Shown here: in pieces, positions 54,731-64,000 of the stretch | How the letters are laid out: each line of letters begins with the position of its first letter | How positions within the stretch are numbered: the first letter of the stretch is position 1 | NCBI GenBank assembly: GCA_963971575.1 | Contig: OZ020618.1 | Location: 3,102,501-3,166,500 of the forward strand | DNA length: 64,000 nt | Direction: 5' to 3' | Source: Liopterus haemorrhoidalis | Taxonomy: Eukaryota; Arthropoda; Insecta; Coleoptera; Dytiscidae | Position numbers and translations under genes: made by a program | Notes under the pieces: generated by a model | The model's database searches: none | Seen by the model: only the letters and a program-made list of their open reading frames with translations | What the model was told of the DNA's origin: nothing

Positions 54731-55421
54731 TAGAAAACTTTAGAATCTTCTTGAAATGTCTCACTTATTATTTTATAAGAAATCTTTATATTACGGTTTA
54801 AATAAAACAAAAAAGAAGAATTTACATATTTTCAATGCAGAGCGGACATAGCGAGAACCCCGTCCTTAAAATCCAATCCCAAAAGTGTTGTTTATGGCTC
54901 TGAATATTCTAGCGTTTATGACACAATATGAATATACTCCATTATGTATATAGCGTACTCCTCATATGGGCTGACATCTTGCAACCGCCGAAATGCATAA
55001 TTGGCTGTATTAAAATTTGCTCAGCTGCGATACAAAATGTTCTATTCTGCTTTGGATCGCTGGTTCGTAACCCGGCTTCAGTCAACTACGCCGATACATA
55101 AAGCGACTCTAATTACGTCCATTCACCAACAAACAATACGCTCTGTTCCCGAATTGACTATTGTACATTTTTAAAATCAACTAATCAATTTCAATATATG
55201 ACACAACAGCTGGAAAATGTATTTGTATACTGTTTTTGATTTGGACACAACCAAATGTAATACAGACAAAAGAATTATGACATCAACATTGGCTATTACA
55301 ACCCTTATATGTTTTTTACCGACTGAGCAAACATCATATATTACAAGCTTCTGGGCAAATTACCCTGAAATGAAATTAATAGCAATATACATATCAAAAT
55401 TTGCAGCGAATTGCAGATAGA
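54731..55421. other. gap, nothing recognised
   Basis: The 67-codon frame at 55217-55420 has no motif. Confidence 0.4.
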
Positions 55422-55423
55422 TA

Positions 55424-56600
55424 CGAGGTGTATAAATTAAGCAATCGGACTGATTAAAAAAAAAAAATTATTCGAATAAAATTACAATTCAATATTGTCC
55501 CCCTCAAAATAACAGCCTTGGGAAGCCACATAGCGCTGGAGATGGTTCTTCCAATCCTCATAGCAGTGCTGGAACTCGGACACTGGAATAGCTTTCAGCT
55601 GGTCGATTATGGACGTTTGAATGTTTTCGAGTGCCCCAAAATGCCGTCCCTTGAGGTGATTTTTTAATCTTGGGAAGAGGAAAAAATCACAAGGACTCAA
55701 GTCAGGCGAATAAGGAGGCTGAGGAGCCACAGGAATGTTTTTACTGGCCAAAAACTCGGTCCTGTGAAAGGTTTTTTGGAATCATTTTTTCGCAGATTTT
55801 TCTCTTCCCCAATTCATTGGTCAAAATCTGATTGGGTTTGGCACTTCGCTAACTGTCAAAAAAGTTATATCGAACTACTTCTAAACAGAGAATGAAAACT
55901 TATATTTTCTATGGAGGAAAGGAATTAATGTGAATTATGATGCAGAGAAGTTCTTTCCAACCGATTTGTCGCAAAATTTATGGTTTAAATTATATTAAGT
56001 GTGTAATTTAGTACTAAATAAAAGTCCTGTAAAAGGTTTTTTGGAACCATTTTTGCGCAGATTTTTCACATCCCCAATTTATTGGTCAAAATCTGATGAA
56101 CGGTAGTATGAGTCAAATTCAACTCTTCCCCGATCATTCGGACTGTCAACCGAGGATCTGAACGCACAAGATCCGGATTCCGTAGAAATTTTCATCGGTT
56201 CTTGAAGATGAAGGCCTTTCGCTGCGTGATTCATCTTCAATCAACTCTCTTCTTTCTGAAAATTTCTTAAACCACCAAAAACCTGGGTCCATGACAAAAC
56301 ATTGTCTCCGTAGGCCTCCTGTAGTTTTGCAAAAGTGTCTGTTGCACTGTACCTGAAGTCTGAAGCAAAACCTGATAGCACACCGTTGCTCGAAATGAAT
56401 GTCACTTATTTTTAGAACGCACTAGAAAAAAACTGTTTCACAAAAAAAATCATACCGGACAACAAAATTACTCTAGCAAGTTCAAACTCGTACTGAAGGC
56501 GTATCATATCTTTACCTGTCGCTCCTCTAAGTCCCGCGTCGCAAATTTTGCCAGATCAAACGCTATGTTGCCAGTCCGGTTTATCAATTTACACGCTTCG
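55424..56600 (-). mobile_element. SETMAR-like mariner relic with both TIRs
   Basis: The ends CGAGGTGTATAAATT (55424) and, on the other strand, CGAAGCGTGTAAATT (56600) are imperfect inverted repeats flanked by TA. The minus strand encodes first EQRCAIRFCFRLQ and a broken helix-turn-helix region with DERSRSERPSSSRTDENF-like sequence near 56230-56180. It ends with an open stretch (55751-55482) reading PQPPYSPDLSPCDFFLFPRL then KNHLKGRHFG and YEDWKNHLQRYVASQG. The block 'QILTNxLG...KMxPKNL' occurs twice (about 55795-55850 and 56035-56100). A segment of about 245 bp has therefore been duplicated or inserted, and the middle of the catalytic domain is deleted. Inactive. Confidence 0.8.
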
Positions 56601-56602
56601 TA

Positions 56603-57140
56603 TAACATATATTTGTTTATTTATTTATTTATTTATATTTATTTGGCCACACCAACAGGACACAAGGTCCCAATAATAGGGTGGCACTATTTACATAAAT
56701 TACAATTATTAAATAAATTTAACTAACATAAATAGTAAATACGTATGTATAGAAATTCAGAACTTTTTACAATATTCTTGCCCAAAGGGCAGTTATAAGT
56801 GAATCCTTAAAGTAGTAAATAAAGAAAACATAAAAAGAGAGCTTGGTAGACGTTACACACAACGAAGAGCAAATTTTTTAAATGTTGATATATTAGTACT
56901 GGTATAGGTCAGGAAAGTTGGGGTTGCAATGATATGAATTATATAATTCAGATAAACAAGAAACGGGTGAATTCGTAGCATAGTTTGTGCTTTCGTAGGA
57001 AACTAAGAGGAAATTATTATTTCTAATGTGGTAGGAAGGAATTCTGATGGAAAAGAAATCGAGCAATGGGGAACAGTCAATTATATTATTAAAAATTTTA
57101 TGAACAATTGACAAGTCGTTTAAGACCCGTCTTTTTCCAT
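56603..57140 (-). pseudogene. LINE C-terminus with (AAAT)n tail
   Basis: The minus strand reads RLNDLSIVHKIFNNIIDCSP followed by LLDFFSIRIPSYHIRNNNF and TNYATNSPVSCLSELYNSY, the end of a CR1/jockey-type LINE. A 3' UTR containing GACCTTGTGTCCTGTTGG ends in (AAAT)n at 56613-56640. The tail abuts the TA flanking the neighbouring mariner. Confidence 0.6.
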
Positions 57141-58119
57141 GGATGTTAGATTTGGATTAAAATCGGGAAATTTATAGTTCACAAATTTCACTATAACCTA
57201 TATAACATTGTTTTTTCAAACCTTATATAACTTTTGCAAATTACGTTTTGCTATGAGCGATTGTGAGCAAGTTCTTTTATAATGCCAAAACCTTCCATGA
57301 ATTTTCTTAAAGCTTGAATAATGCATCCAGATAACGCATAAGAATTGAACAATAATTTTGACCCTTCAAAACATCTGTTTGTCATAAACAAAACAAAGAA
57401 AGTAGTGTAATTTTTATGCTTATGTATCCATAACATATATATTATAAACTAGGCTTAATAAATGTAAACGATCCATAAGACGTAAATTCTACGTCAAAAA
57501 GTTTGGGAACACCTCCACTAAATGGTAACTCTAATTAGAGGTGGGATAAATGTAATCGATTGGTTTATAAGTTTACGAAAACATAGTTAACAGTAATTTT
57601 TAATCTGTAACATAATATTTGTCTAGAAAACAAATCAGAATGTACTTAATAATAATTAGTTTTCTCAACGCATCAGAGATTCTCATCTTACGTTGAGTAA
57701 ATCAGTTTTCTGATCAGTAAAAGCAATCCAAATACAGGAAACTTTAGAAATCTGATACTGAACAAATTTTCTCTTGCAGTTGCATTCAGTAAATAACTTT
57801 ATTTAAATTACTATTTTTCTTATTGAGATTTTCTTTAGAGTATCTTATTACAAATGTAAAATATCAAGTTATGGAGGTGGGATAAAGTTTTCTAACTTGA
57901 CAACTGAATGCAACTGGGTAATGAAGAATGACGGAATAGATTTGATTATTAAATATGCAGATATGAAGCGAAATGTACGCTATGCATTTTCACGACAATT
58001 AGAAATATGCATTTACTAGAAATGCATAATATAACAGTAGCGGAGGATAGAACCAATTAAACCATACTATGCAAATAACAACATCGGCCCAAAAGTAAAG
58101 TAGACAATATTAGTAATAA
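57141..58119. other. gap; weak inverted repeat 57770/57905
   Basis: CAGTTGCATTCAGT near 57776 and ACTGAATGCAACTG near 57903 are inverted repeats about 115 bp apart. GAGGTGGGATAAA occurs twice nearby. Possibly an old MITE. Confidence 0.35.
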
Positions 58120-58121
58120 TA

Positions 58122-59278
58122 TTAGGTCGTCAAGGATGAAATTTGTAGAAAAAAAGGCAAAGTTGGTTGATAACTTACAAATATAAGGAATTATTTTATT
58201 CATCAAAGTATGCACTCATATTGTCTATTGAGAATAAACATTACCTATAGAGGCGCTGTTGTCGCTTACAAATGGCGATTAGAATAGGATATTTTTGACA
58301 TTTTCCATTTGATACACAACAATTCACATTGCAGTTAATTTTCTGTTGCAATTTTAAAGACATTTTATTAAAGTTTTCTTCACTTTAACACATACAAACA
58401 ATCCAATTAAATGAGCCACATCCAACAAAATCCTATTCCGTTAAGTTTCAAAATATTCCGCTAGGCGTCAATTCAGTTATTGTCAGTTCTCAATACACTT
58501 TTGCCATATAAGCGGCAGGTTGTTCAGGCCGGTGGTGCAAAACTCTGGTGGACGAGAGTCAATGAATTCCTGGAAGGCCAGTTTTAAACCATTATCGGAA
58601 TTAAACTGTTTTCCTATTAAAAAGTTGTCCAAATTGCGGAAGAAGTGGTAGTCAGTGGAGGCTAGGTCTGGTGAGTATGGAGGATGAAGAAGAAGTTCCA
58701 ACTCCAATTTCTGTAGTTTTGCCACAGTCATTTGTGCAGTGTGTGGTTTAGCGTTATCATGCAATAAGATAGGAGTCGATCTGTTGACCAATCTAGGCTG
58801 TTTTTTTTAAGGTTTTGCAACAATTCGTCCAGTTGGTTGCAGTATATTTCTGCTGTGATCGATGAGCCAGGGTTTTTTTTTGTTTGGTTTTAAGTTACTT
58901 GTACGAAATTTGGCAATTTTATATTGTCTGCTGCTTAGTAACACTAGAGCCAAATACACTATTAATATTTCGCGCGATCTGCGATGCCGTAGTGCCACGT
59001 AAGAACTCATTCTTCATAATAGTGCGAATTTCCAACCGTTCCATTTTCAACTATTTTTCTTTAAGTTTTTGAATCATTTCGTCCTGGTAGGATTGCAGTA
59101 TAATTTTTCTGTGATCGATGAGCCAGTTTTTTTGTTTTTGTTTGGTTTTTAGGTTACTTGTACGAAATTTGGCGAAACAATTTGATATTGTCTGCTGCGT
59201 AGTAACACTAGAGCCAAATACACTATTAATGTTTCGTGCGTGGTTCCACGTAAGAACTTATACTTCATAATAGCCGAA
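58122..59278 (-). mobile_element. internally deleted mariner, copy 2
   Basis: It begins TTAGGTCGTCAAGGATGAAA after TA (58120-58121). The minus strand from 58791 to 58483 encodes the catalytic C-terminus: LLHDNAKPHTAQMTVAKLQK, PPYSPDLASTDYHFF and an intact tail to a stop. The two aspartates are 34 residues apart (DD34D, mariner). Upstream, 59043-58807 encodes MERLEI-type helix-turn-helix sequence (QQTISNWIAKFRTSNL by comparison, frameshifted), joined by the same deletion to the NQLDE block as in copy 1. The N-terminal part is repeated in tandem at 59052-59278. The right terminus is missing. The site of the rosa insertion is empty here (CACATACAAACAATCC near 58390). Confidence 0.8.
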
Positions 59279-59423
59279 TTCGCTCTGCACGTGTACACAG
59301 ACAGACAGACCGACAGACATCATGCTAAAAATAGTCAAAACGTTATGTAGGGACCTCAGTTCGTGGAGATCCAACGAAATCTCGAAATGTTAAAATCGGT
59401 ATGATCCCAATATCTCCCTTATA
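59279..59423 (-). repeat. TGTCTG repeat family 2, copy 2 (split)
   Basis: This is the reverse complement of 35235-35430 (CGTGTACACAGACAGACAG, GGGACCTCAGTTCGTGGAGA and a CCCTTATA end). The family continues on the other side of the hAT MITE at 59670-59690. Confidence 0.75.
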
Positions 59424-59669
59424 CAGAGCCGCAGTAATGGGGGGCGGAGGGGGCGCACTAAGGAAAAGGGCGCTGACGGGCTTGACTAAAGAGCGCCCAT
59501 TGCGAAGGCGACGACCTTTTTTTTTGCTCGTCACTTGGTTTTTTGGAGGTGAGGACCTTTTTTTTTGCTCATCACCTAAATTTTGAGAGATGAGAACCTT
59601 GTTTTTATTTGCCAAGGGCGCCAAAACACGGCTCTGCCCCTAGCGCAAGTTTTCCTTACTGCGGCTCTG
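59424..59669. mobile_element. hAT MITE (CAGAGCCGCAGTAA ends) with minisatellite
   Basis: The inverted repeats CAGAGCCGCAGTAA and TTACTGCGGCTCTG are perfect. The flanks CCCTTATA (59416-59423) and CCCTTTTA (59670-59677) are a near-perfect 8-bp duplication. The interior holds about two units of GCTCGTCACTTGG...GGAGGTGAGGACC plus T-run, the minisatellite shared with 13813 and 63038. Confidence 0.85.
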
Positions 59670-59773
59670 CCCTTTTATATATGTTGATTTTAAAAAACTG
59701 ATTTTGATGTGATTATAGAAAAAAATATTGTCCTAGACATCCAAAATTCTGTTGGGTTCTTGCACTTAATAAA

Positions 59774-59818
59774 TACCTATAAAACTCTGAAATGTGTGAA
59801 AATTCACACTTCACATAC
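59774..59818. repeat. GTCT/AACGGCT family, right-end fragment
   Basis: TACCTATAAAACTCT then GAAATGTGTGAAAATTCACA, as at 12848 and 44098. Confidence 0.65.
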
Positions 59819-60885
59819 ATTTTTAACCAATTATAATCAATCAATCTTGCTCCAAGTCAAGTCTATTTCCATTTCAGCTTTACTATGTTAATTTATATAT
59901 TTTGTTAGCTAATATTGTATAAATCTTCTATTTTACGATCTCCAAATGTTGGAGATCTTTAAAGTATCCTTTAGAATCTAGTAAACAGTAAAAATAAACA
60001 AGCAATTACAAAAATAAATAATAAAAGCTGAAACAAATAATTCTAAAATTGAACTTAAAGAAGTATTTTCTCTTAACGAAAAAGCCATTGCACATGATCA
60101 TAAAAGTGCTGGGTGGGTAGGAACCGTAAATATAGTGACTTAAAATTCCTAGGTTAGCGATAAAAGGGGGAAATAAAACCGCGTATACTCCTTTCTCATC
60201 GTCCTCTGGGGTGCAAAGGATGCACATAAAACGAAGAAAAATAACTCCGAGAGATTCATAAAACACGCTTCTCTATAACACAGCGTCAATACATCTGTTA
60301 TATCTTTGCAAATGACCGACTACGGCCTTGAAATATTACTGCTATGTTTCATTACATATTCTTGATAACGATAACAGATCTCACTGCATCATATTTCAAT
60401 ATTAGTTTTTATGATTTAAAATTCTCTGTGGAGATGTGTTTACTCGAAAACGGACTCATTTGAAATAGAATTCTTTAGATAAAAAAAGTTATTATTTTTG
60501 AAAAAAGTTGTCGTATGGTACAGAACTAAAGGCTTTTTGTAAATAAGCACTCGTATATTTTTGCAATATTATCCGGGTTGAATTTTCGCCTTTCAGTTTC
60601 ATGATGCTACCTTTCGGATTGCAGAAAAAAGAATCTTGGAGACAAGAAAGTAAAGATAATAACAATAACACAGGTCAACAAAAAAAATATTCGTTTTGAG
60701 TCTTTATTTTAATGACTCTTTATATTTTCTGATTCTTTATATCGAAAAATAACTAAAACCTTCATTTATTTTTGAAAAACTTTGCTTTTGTACATTTAAC
60801 AACGATCAATATATATTTTTTTATTTTTATGACCATATAAGGAGAAACGCGTTATATTAAGTAAGGGTGGGGACGAGCGGGTGGA
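59819..60885. other. long gap, nothing recognised
   Basis: The 86-codon frame at 60006-60266 (minus) has no motif. AT-rich throughout. Confidence 0.4.
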
Positions 60886-60889
60886 AAGC

Positions 60890-62027
60890 AAGTGGCATTT
60901 CACTTACATGGTTCATAGTCGGTATGCGCATGCGCATTGCAGCGATAGAACGCTTTTTGTGTGGCGGCAGATCCAAAAATGGCGTCAAAAAGTTGTAAAC
61001 ACGAGGTAGACTCATCCTGCTATATTTGCGGCGAATTTATCAAAACAACAGAATGGTTGGATTTCTGATGGGAATGCATCCCATCAAAAATCCAACCACC
61101 TTAATATCCCCTATCACTGGCCAGGTATACTCATCATACTCTGAACTCTCAGGCACCATTTTCACACTTTCGTAATTTTCTTTGAGCATTATGGAATGAG
61201 CCAAAGGAAGAGATGGAAACTTATTTCCATTGTGAAAAACAGCTTTTAAACTTTTTGTAGAACTGTCTATGGAAAGACGCCAGTCAGAAGGAATGCATGA
61301 GATTCCGACCGCCTTGCATAGGCGGTTATACTAAATATCCTTGCTACCTTTATTTTTGTCGGACCACAAATAATGAAAATAATGGTCAGTGACGAATTTT
61401 CACAGATACTCAATACTCATGAAAGGAAAGCCTGAAAGTAGTGGTTCATGGTTTTCTCGGAAATAACAGAGCAGACAATTACAAAGAGCTTATTGCAACT
61501 ATGCTTGATAACTTTAAACTCATGGGTTGCAGAATGTCCCTTAAAGTGCATATGTTACATGCGTACTTGGACCAATTTAAAGATAACATGGGAACCTATT
61601 CGGAAGAATAAGGTGAACATTTTCATCAAGACGTGATAGACTTTGAACGTCGTTATCAGGAGCAATACAATGAGAGTATGGGGAACTATATTTGAGGGCT
61701 AATACGAGAAAGTCCATACAATCACAGAAGAAATACGAAAAATAATCATTTCTAAACTTTTTTATACATTCTGTTACAGTAGTTGTTTGTTTCGAATGGT
61801 TTTCTTGTAAATAAAACTGATTCGAATTCATAACAAAATTTGTATTATTTTTATATACAATAAAGGTCTGAAAAAAGGGAAATTTTCTTAAAATCCTTAA
61901 TTTCATTCTGATAGCTACAAAAGCCAACTTTTTCGGGTAAAACTATTTTTTCTTCAATTAATAATGTGGAAGAAATAAAAATCAGATATGCAGAACCCAG
62001 ACTCAAAATTCCTGTTGACCGGTGTAA
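60890..62027 (+). mobile_element. unnamed multicopy element, copy B (inverted segment)
   Basis: From the ATG at 60979 the plus strand reads MASKSCKHEVDSSCYICGEF and runs into a stop at 61068, a Cys-rich N-terminus typical of this arthropod multicopy family. At 61069-61079 GATGGGAATGCATCCCATC is a palindrome. From there to about 61300 the coding strand flips: the minus strand reads SDWRLSIDSSTKSLKAVFHN, GNKFPSLPLAHSIMLKENYE and DEYTWPVIGDIKVVGFLMG. After GCAT near 61312 the plus strand resumes with CIGGYTKYPCYL, a deletion junction to FVGPQIMKIM, then VHGFLGNNRADNYKELIATM and HMLHAYLDQFKDNMG. A CpG-richer, ATGCGCATGCGCAT-containing stretch at 60890-60975 may be its promoter. The function is unknown. 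Confidence 0.6.
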
Positions 62028-62479
62028 TTGAAAATATTCGAAACTGATAGAAGCTTCAGCAAAAAAGGTATTTTTTTAAATGAAAGAATACAGGCTGAAG
62101 TATGAGAGCATAATTATCATTTTAAAAACAATTCACCCAGACCCTTAGGTTGGAATTTCAAAAATGCCTCAGAATGTCTCTTGTAAAACTAACAAATAGT
62201 AATTCCAATTAATTTTTTTTTAAAAATAGTGAACTGTCAGTAAAGTTTTATCGACATATTAAATAAAGAAACTAAATTTTTCCTTCACGTAGTGTAGTTA
62301 TAATAATATTAGATGTTACCTTTCGGACTGCGAAGTAGACCTGCGAAGTAGACCTGCGAAGTATCACACGTCAGTAGCAAATGAACAAACATTTAAAGAT
62401 TACATTGTTGTTTAAACGTCTATTGTAGTGCACATATCTTAAAACAATTGTAAAGATTTACTTTTTGAACTCCTTTTCC
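62028..62479. other. gap; short triplication at 62331-62362
   Basis: GCGAAGTAGACCT occurs twice and partly a third time. GTTACCTTTCGGACTGC resembles 60608-60624. Otherwise nothing. Confidence 0.4.
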
Positions 62480-62602
62480 TATATGTGGGTCGTATTTCAG
62501 TTTTCTATGTTCAGCATTTTGGCAGTTTCTACCGTACAGACAGACATATGTTTGACGTAATATGTTTTTTTTTTGTTCATACCTACAAAACCCTAAAAAA
62601 GT
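62480..62602 (-). repeat. GTCT/AACGGCT family, left-end fragment
   Basis: On the minus strand: TTTTTAGGGTTTTGTAGGTA, TATTACGTCAAACATATGTC, a GTCT tract and a GCCAAAATGCTGAACATAG block. A degenerate copy. Confidence 0.6.
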
Positions 62603-63029
62603 AAATTTTATTATATACTTTATTTTCTCTTTGGATTTCTTTAAGTTTTTCCATTTAACTTCCTTTTTAATAATTAATTTAGTATGAAATAAATCATTTA
62701 AGTATATTTTAGGAAGCAATTATTTAAGCAGAAACATCTAAAATATTTTTTGCATGACAGCATTGTCTGAATTCTGAAATAACATCAGGAAGGGATTGCC
62801 TAGGGCGGAGCTTAGCACGCGACAGCCTGTGGTAATTATATGCACATCCTTGCGTGACCAGCGCTCCTAACGGCCGACAGAGGAAGTTGTATTCTAATAC
62901 CACAGGACGATAAGAATATTTTAATGAAAACGGTATTCCGCATTGAATTTTTAAGAATAATAATTAGATATTGTTTTATAGCAAACAACCATCACAACTT
63001 GGAAAAAAATTGGAAGAAACGACAAACTA
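62603..63029. other. gap, nothing recognised
   Basis: A GC-richer block at 62800-62900 has no assigned feature. Confidence 0.4.
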
Positions 63030-63037
63030 CCTATACA

Positions 63038-63384
63038 TAGGGTGACCATTTTCTTAAGAAGGCAATGCGGGACGGCGCAAAAAAAGGTCCTCATCTCCCA
63101 AATCCAAGTGAAGAGCAAAAAAAGGTCCTCACCTCCCAAATCCAAGTGAAGAGCAAAAAAAAGGTCCTCATCTCCCAAAATCCAAGTGAAGAGCAAAAAA
63201 AGGTCTTTACCTCCCAAATCCAAGTGAAGAGAAAAAAAAGGTCCTCACCTCCAAAATGTTAAAATGCGGGACAATGCGAAACAAAATGTTAAAATGCGGG
63301 ACTTTTGCGGGACGCATCTTAATGCGGGACAAAATGTTAAAATGCGGGACAGTCCCACAAAATGGGGGACGAATGGTCACCCTA
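63038..63384. mobile_element. hAT MITE (TAGGGTGACCATT ends) with minisatellite
   Basis: The inverted repeats are TAGGGTGACCATT and AATGGTCACCCTA. CCTATACA (63030-63037) and CCCATACA (63385-63392) form an 8-bp duplication with one mismatch. The left half contains about 4.5 tandem units of 37-38 bp (63080-63253; AAGAGCAAAAAAAGGTCCTC then ACCTCCCAAATCCAAGTG). The right half has four copies of an AATGCGGGAC motif. Long frames across the tandem array on both strands are artefacts of its period. Confidence 0.9.
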
Positions 63385-63392
63385 CCCATACA

Positions 63393-63611
63393 TGAAGATC
63401 TACTAAATCTTTTAAGAAATATAATTAAATCCCATTCATTTGGAACGATCCTATCCTTGCTTCTGCCAATAACGTCAAAGACGAAAGTTTTAAAGAATGG
63501 GACAATTTCTCTTATCTCAACAAAAATTTAATCTGAGATACCAAGATCAGCCAAATGGTTACTTGCTACCCCGTATGGTTTAGGTAGGATTTAATAGATT
63601 AGTTATCGGCC
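63393..63611. other. short gap, nothing recognised
   Basis: No feature seen. Confidence 0.4.
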
Positions 63612-64000
63612 GAGAACGTTCGTGGCTCAGTTAGTTAGTGTGTGGACTACTGAGCGGCGGACCAGGGTTCATTCCATGGTACCGGAAAAACCACTTACAT
63701 TTTTCCGACCGTTTCTCCTTCGGAAGGCATCGGGCAACCACCGAGGTAAAAGCCCTAGTAAAATTTCCCCAAAATAATTAGTGGTTCGGATTCCACGATA
63801 ATAAATTGTAGGTCCCATACAATTGTGTTATACAGGCAACACACACAACACAACTGTATGCGGGGAAATAGCTTACGCTCGGAATATGTTCAGTACGAAC
63901 TTGTCAGTTCAGAGCATCGAGCATGGCACTCTAAGAAGTTATCGGCCACGGTAGATGCAACTACATCCCCCATAAATGGAGTTCAGCCGACTTTTCCTCC
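63612..64000 (+). mobile_element. tRNA-derived SINE, family 3, cut by window end
   Basis: The head has an A box-like GTGGCTCAGTTAGTTAGTG and B box GGGTTCATTCC at 63666-63676. A body of about 300 bp follows, more GC-rich than the surroundings, without an A-tail before the window ends. The B box departs from GGTTCGANTCC. Family assignment is by structure only. Confidence 0.5.

Noticed and set aside
62951..63262. Open frames with repeated peptide motifs on both strands
   Set aside because: They are the 37-38 bp minisatellite of the hAT MITE read through in frame. The T/A-runs and strand symmetry argue against coding.

Overview
The window is AT-rich, intron-like or intergenic DNA from an arthropod, almost certainly an insect. 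It is packed with transposable-element relics: jockey-like and I-like LINEs, Tc1/mariner relatives (mariner, rosa-type DD41D, maT-type DD37D, Tc1), hAT and PIF/Harbinger-like MITEs, tRNA-derived SINEs and a BEL/Pao LTR retrotransposon. That mix is typical of large beetle or hemipteran genomes, but the order cannot be fixed from this sequence. I see no intact host protein gene. Two short stretches, about 17820-18040 and 24889-24945, are weak candidates for host exons. Almost every other open frame is a decayed element fragment or chance.

Layout. 1-10 kb: several LINE 3' ends (1-690, 1209-1984, 3555-3850, 5388-5545, 8215-8825), three copies of a 255-260 bp palindromic MITE, and copy A of an unnamed element with an internal inversion (6542-7340). 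10-20 kb: a maT relic, a family of about 1 kb with a GTCT microsatellite and 15-bp terminal inverted repeats, a hAT MITE with TSD, two Tc1/mariner-type MITEs, a SINE with a perfect 12-bp TSD, and a candidate promoter/exon. 20-30 kb: tandem repeats of about 167 bp and about 160 bp, LINE fragments, a small palindrome and a Crypton-like recombinase relic. 29.9-31.6 kb: an internally deleted mariner carrying a nested rosa-type element. 33-36.4 kb: a SINE, a LINE RNase H relic and a 755-bp near-perfect palindrome. 37-44 kb: hAT MITEs, a Tc1 relic, a SINE, a tandem duplication that starts inside the SINE, and a 3-copy satellite.

45280-53624 is the one intact element: a BEL/Pao retrotransposon on the minus strand. 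It has two 1175-bp LTRs that look identical, a 5-bp target duplication ATGTC, a primer site matching tRNA-Tyr, and one uninterrupted 1739-codon gag-pol frame. It sits inside an older jockey-like LINE, whose two halves flank it. 53.6-64 kb: LINE tails, a SETMAR-like mariner relic with both ends, a second copy of the deleted mariner that preserves the empty site for the rosa insertion, two more hAT MITEs, copy B of the inverted element and a SINE at the window edge.

The most unusual structures are: three hAT MITEs with different terminal repeats but the same internal 38-bp minisatellite; a segmental inversion shared by two dispersed copies of an uncharacterised element; and the 755-bp hairpin at 35591-36345. 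Positions come from reading by eye. LTR identity and repeat divergence need an alignment.
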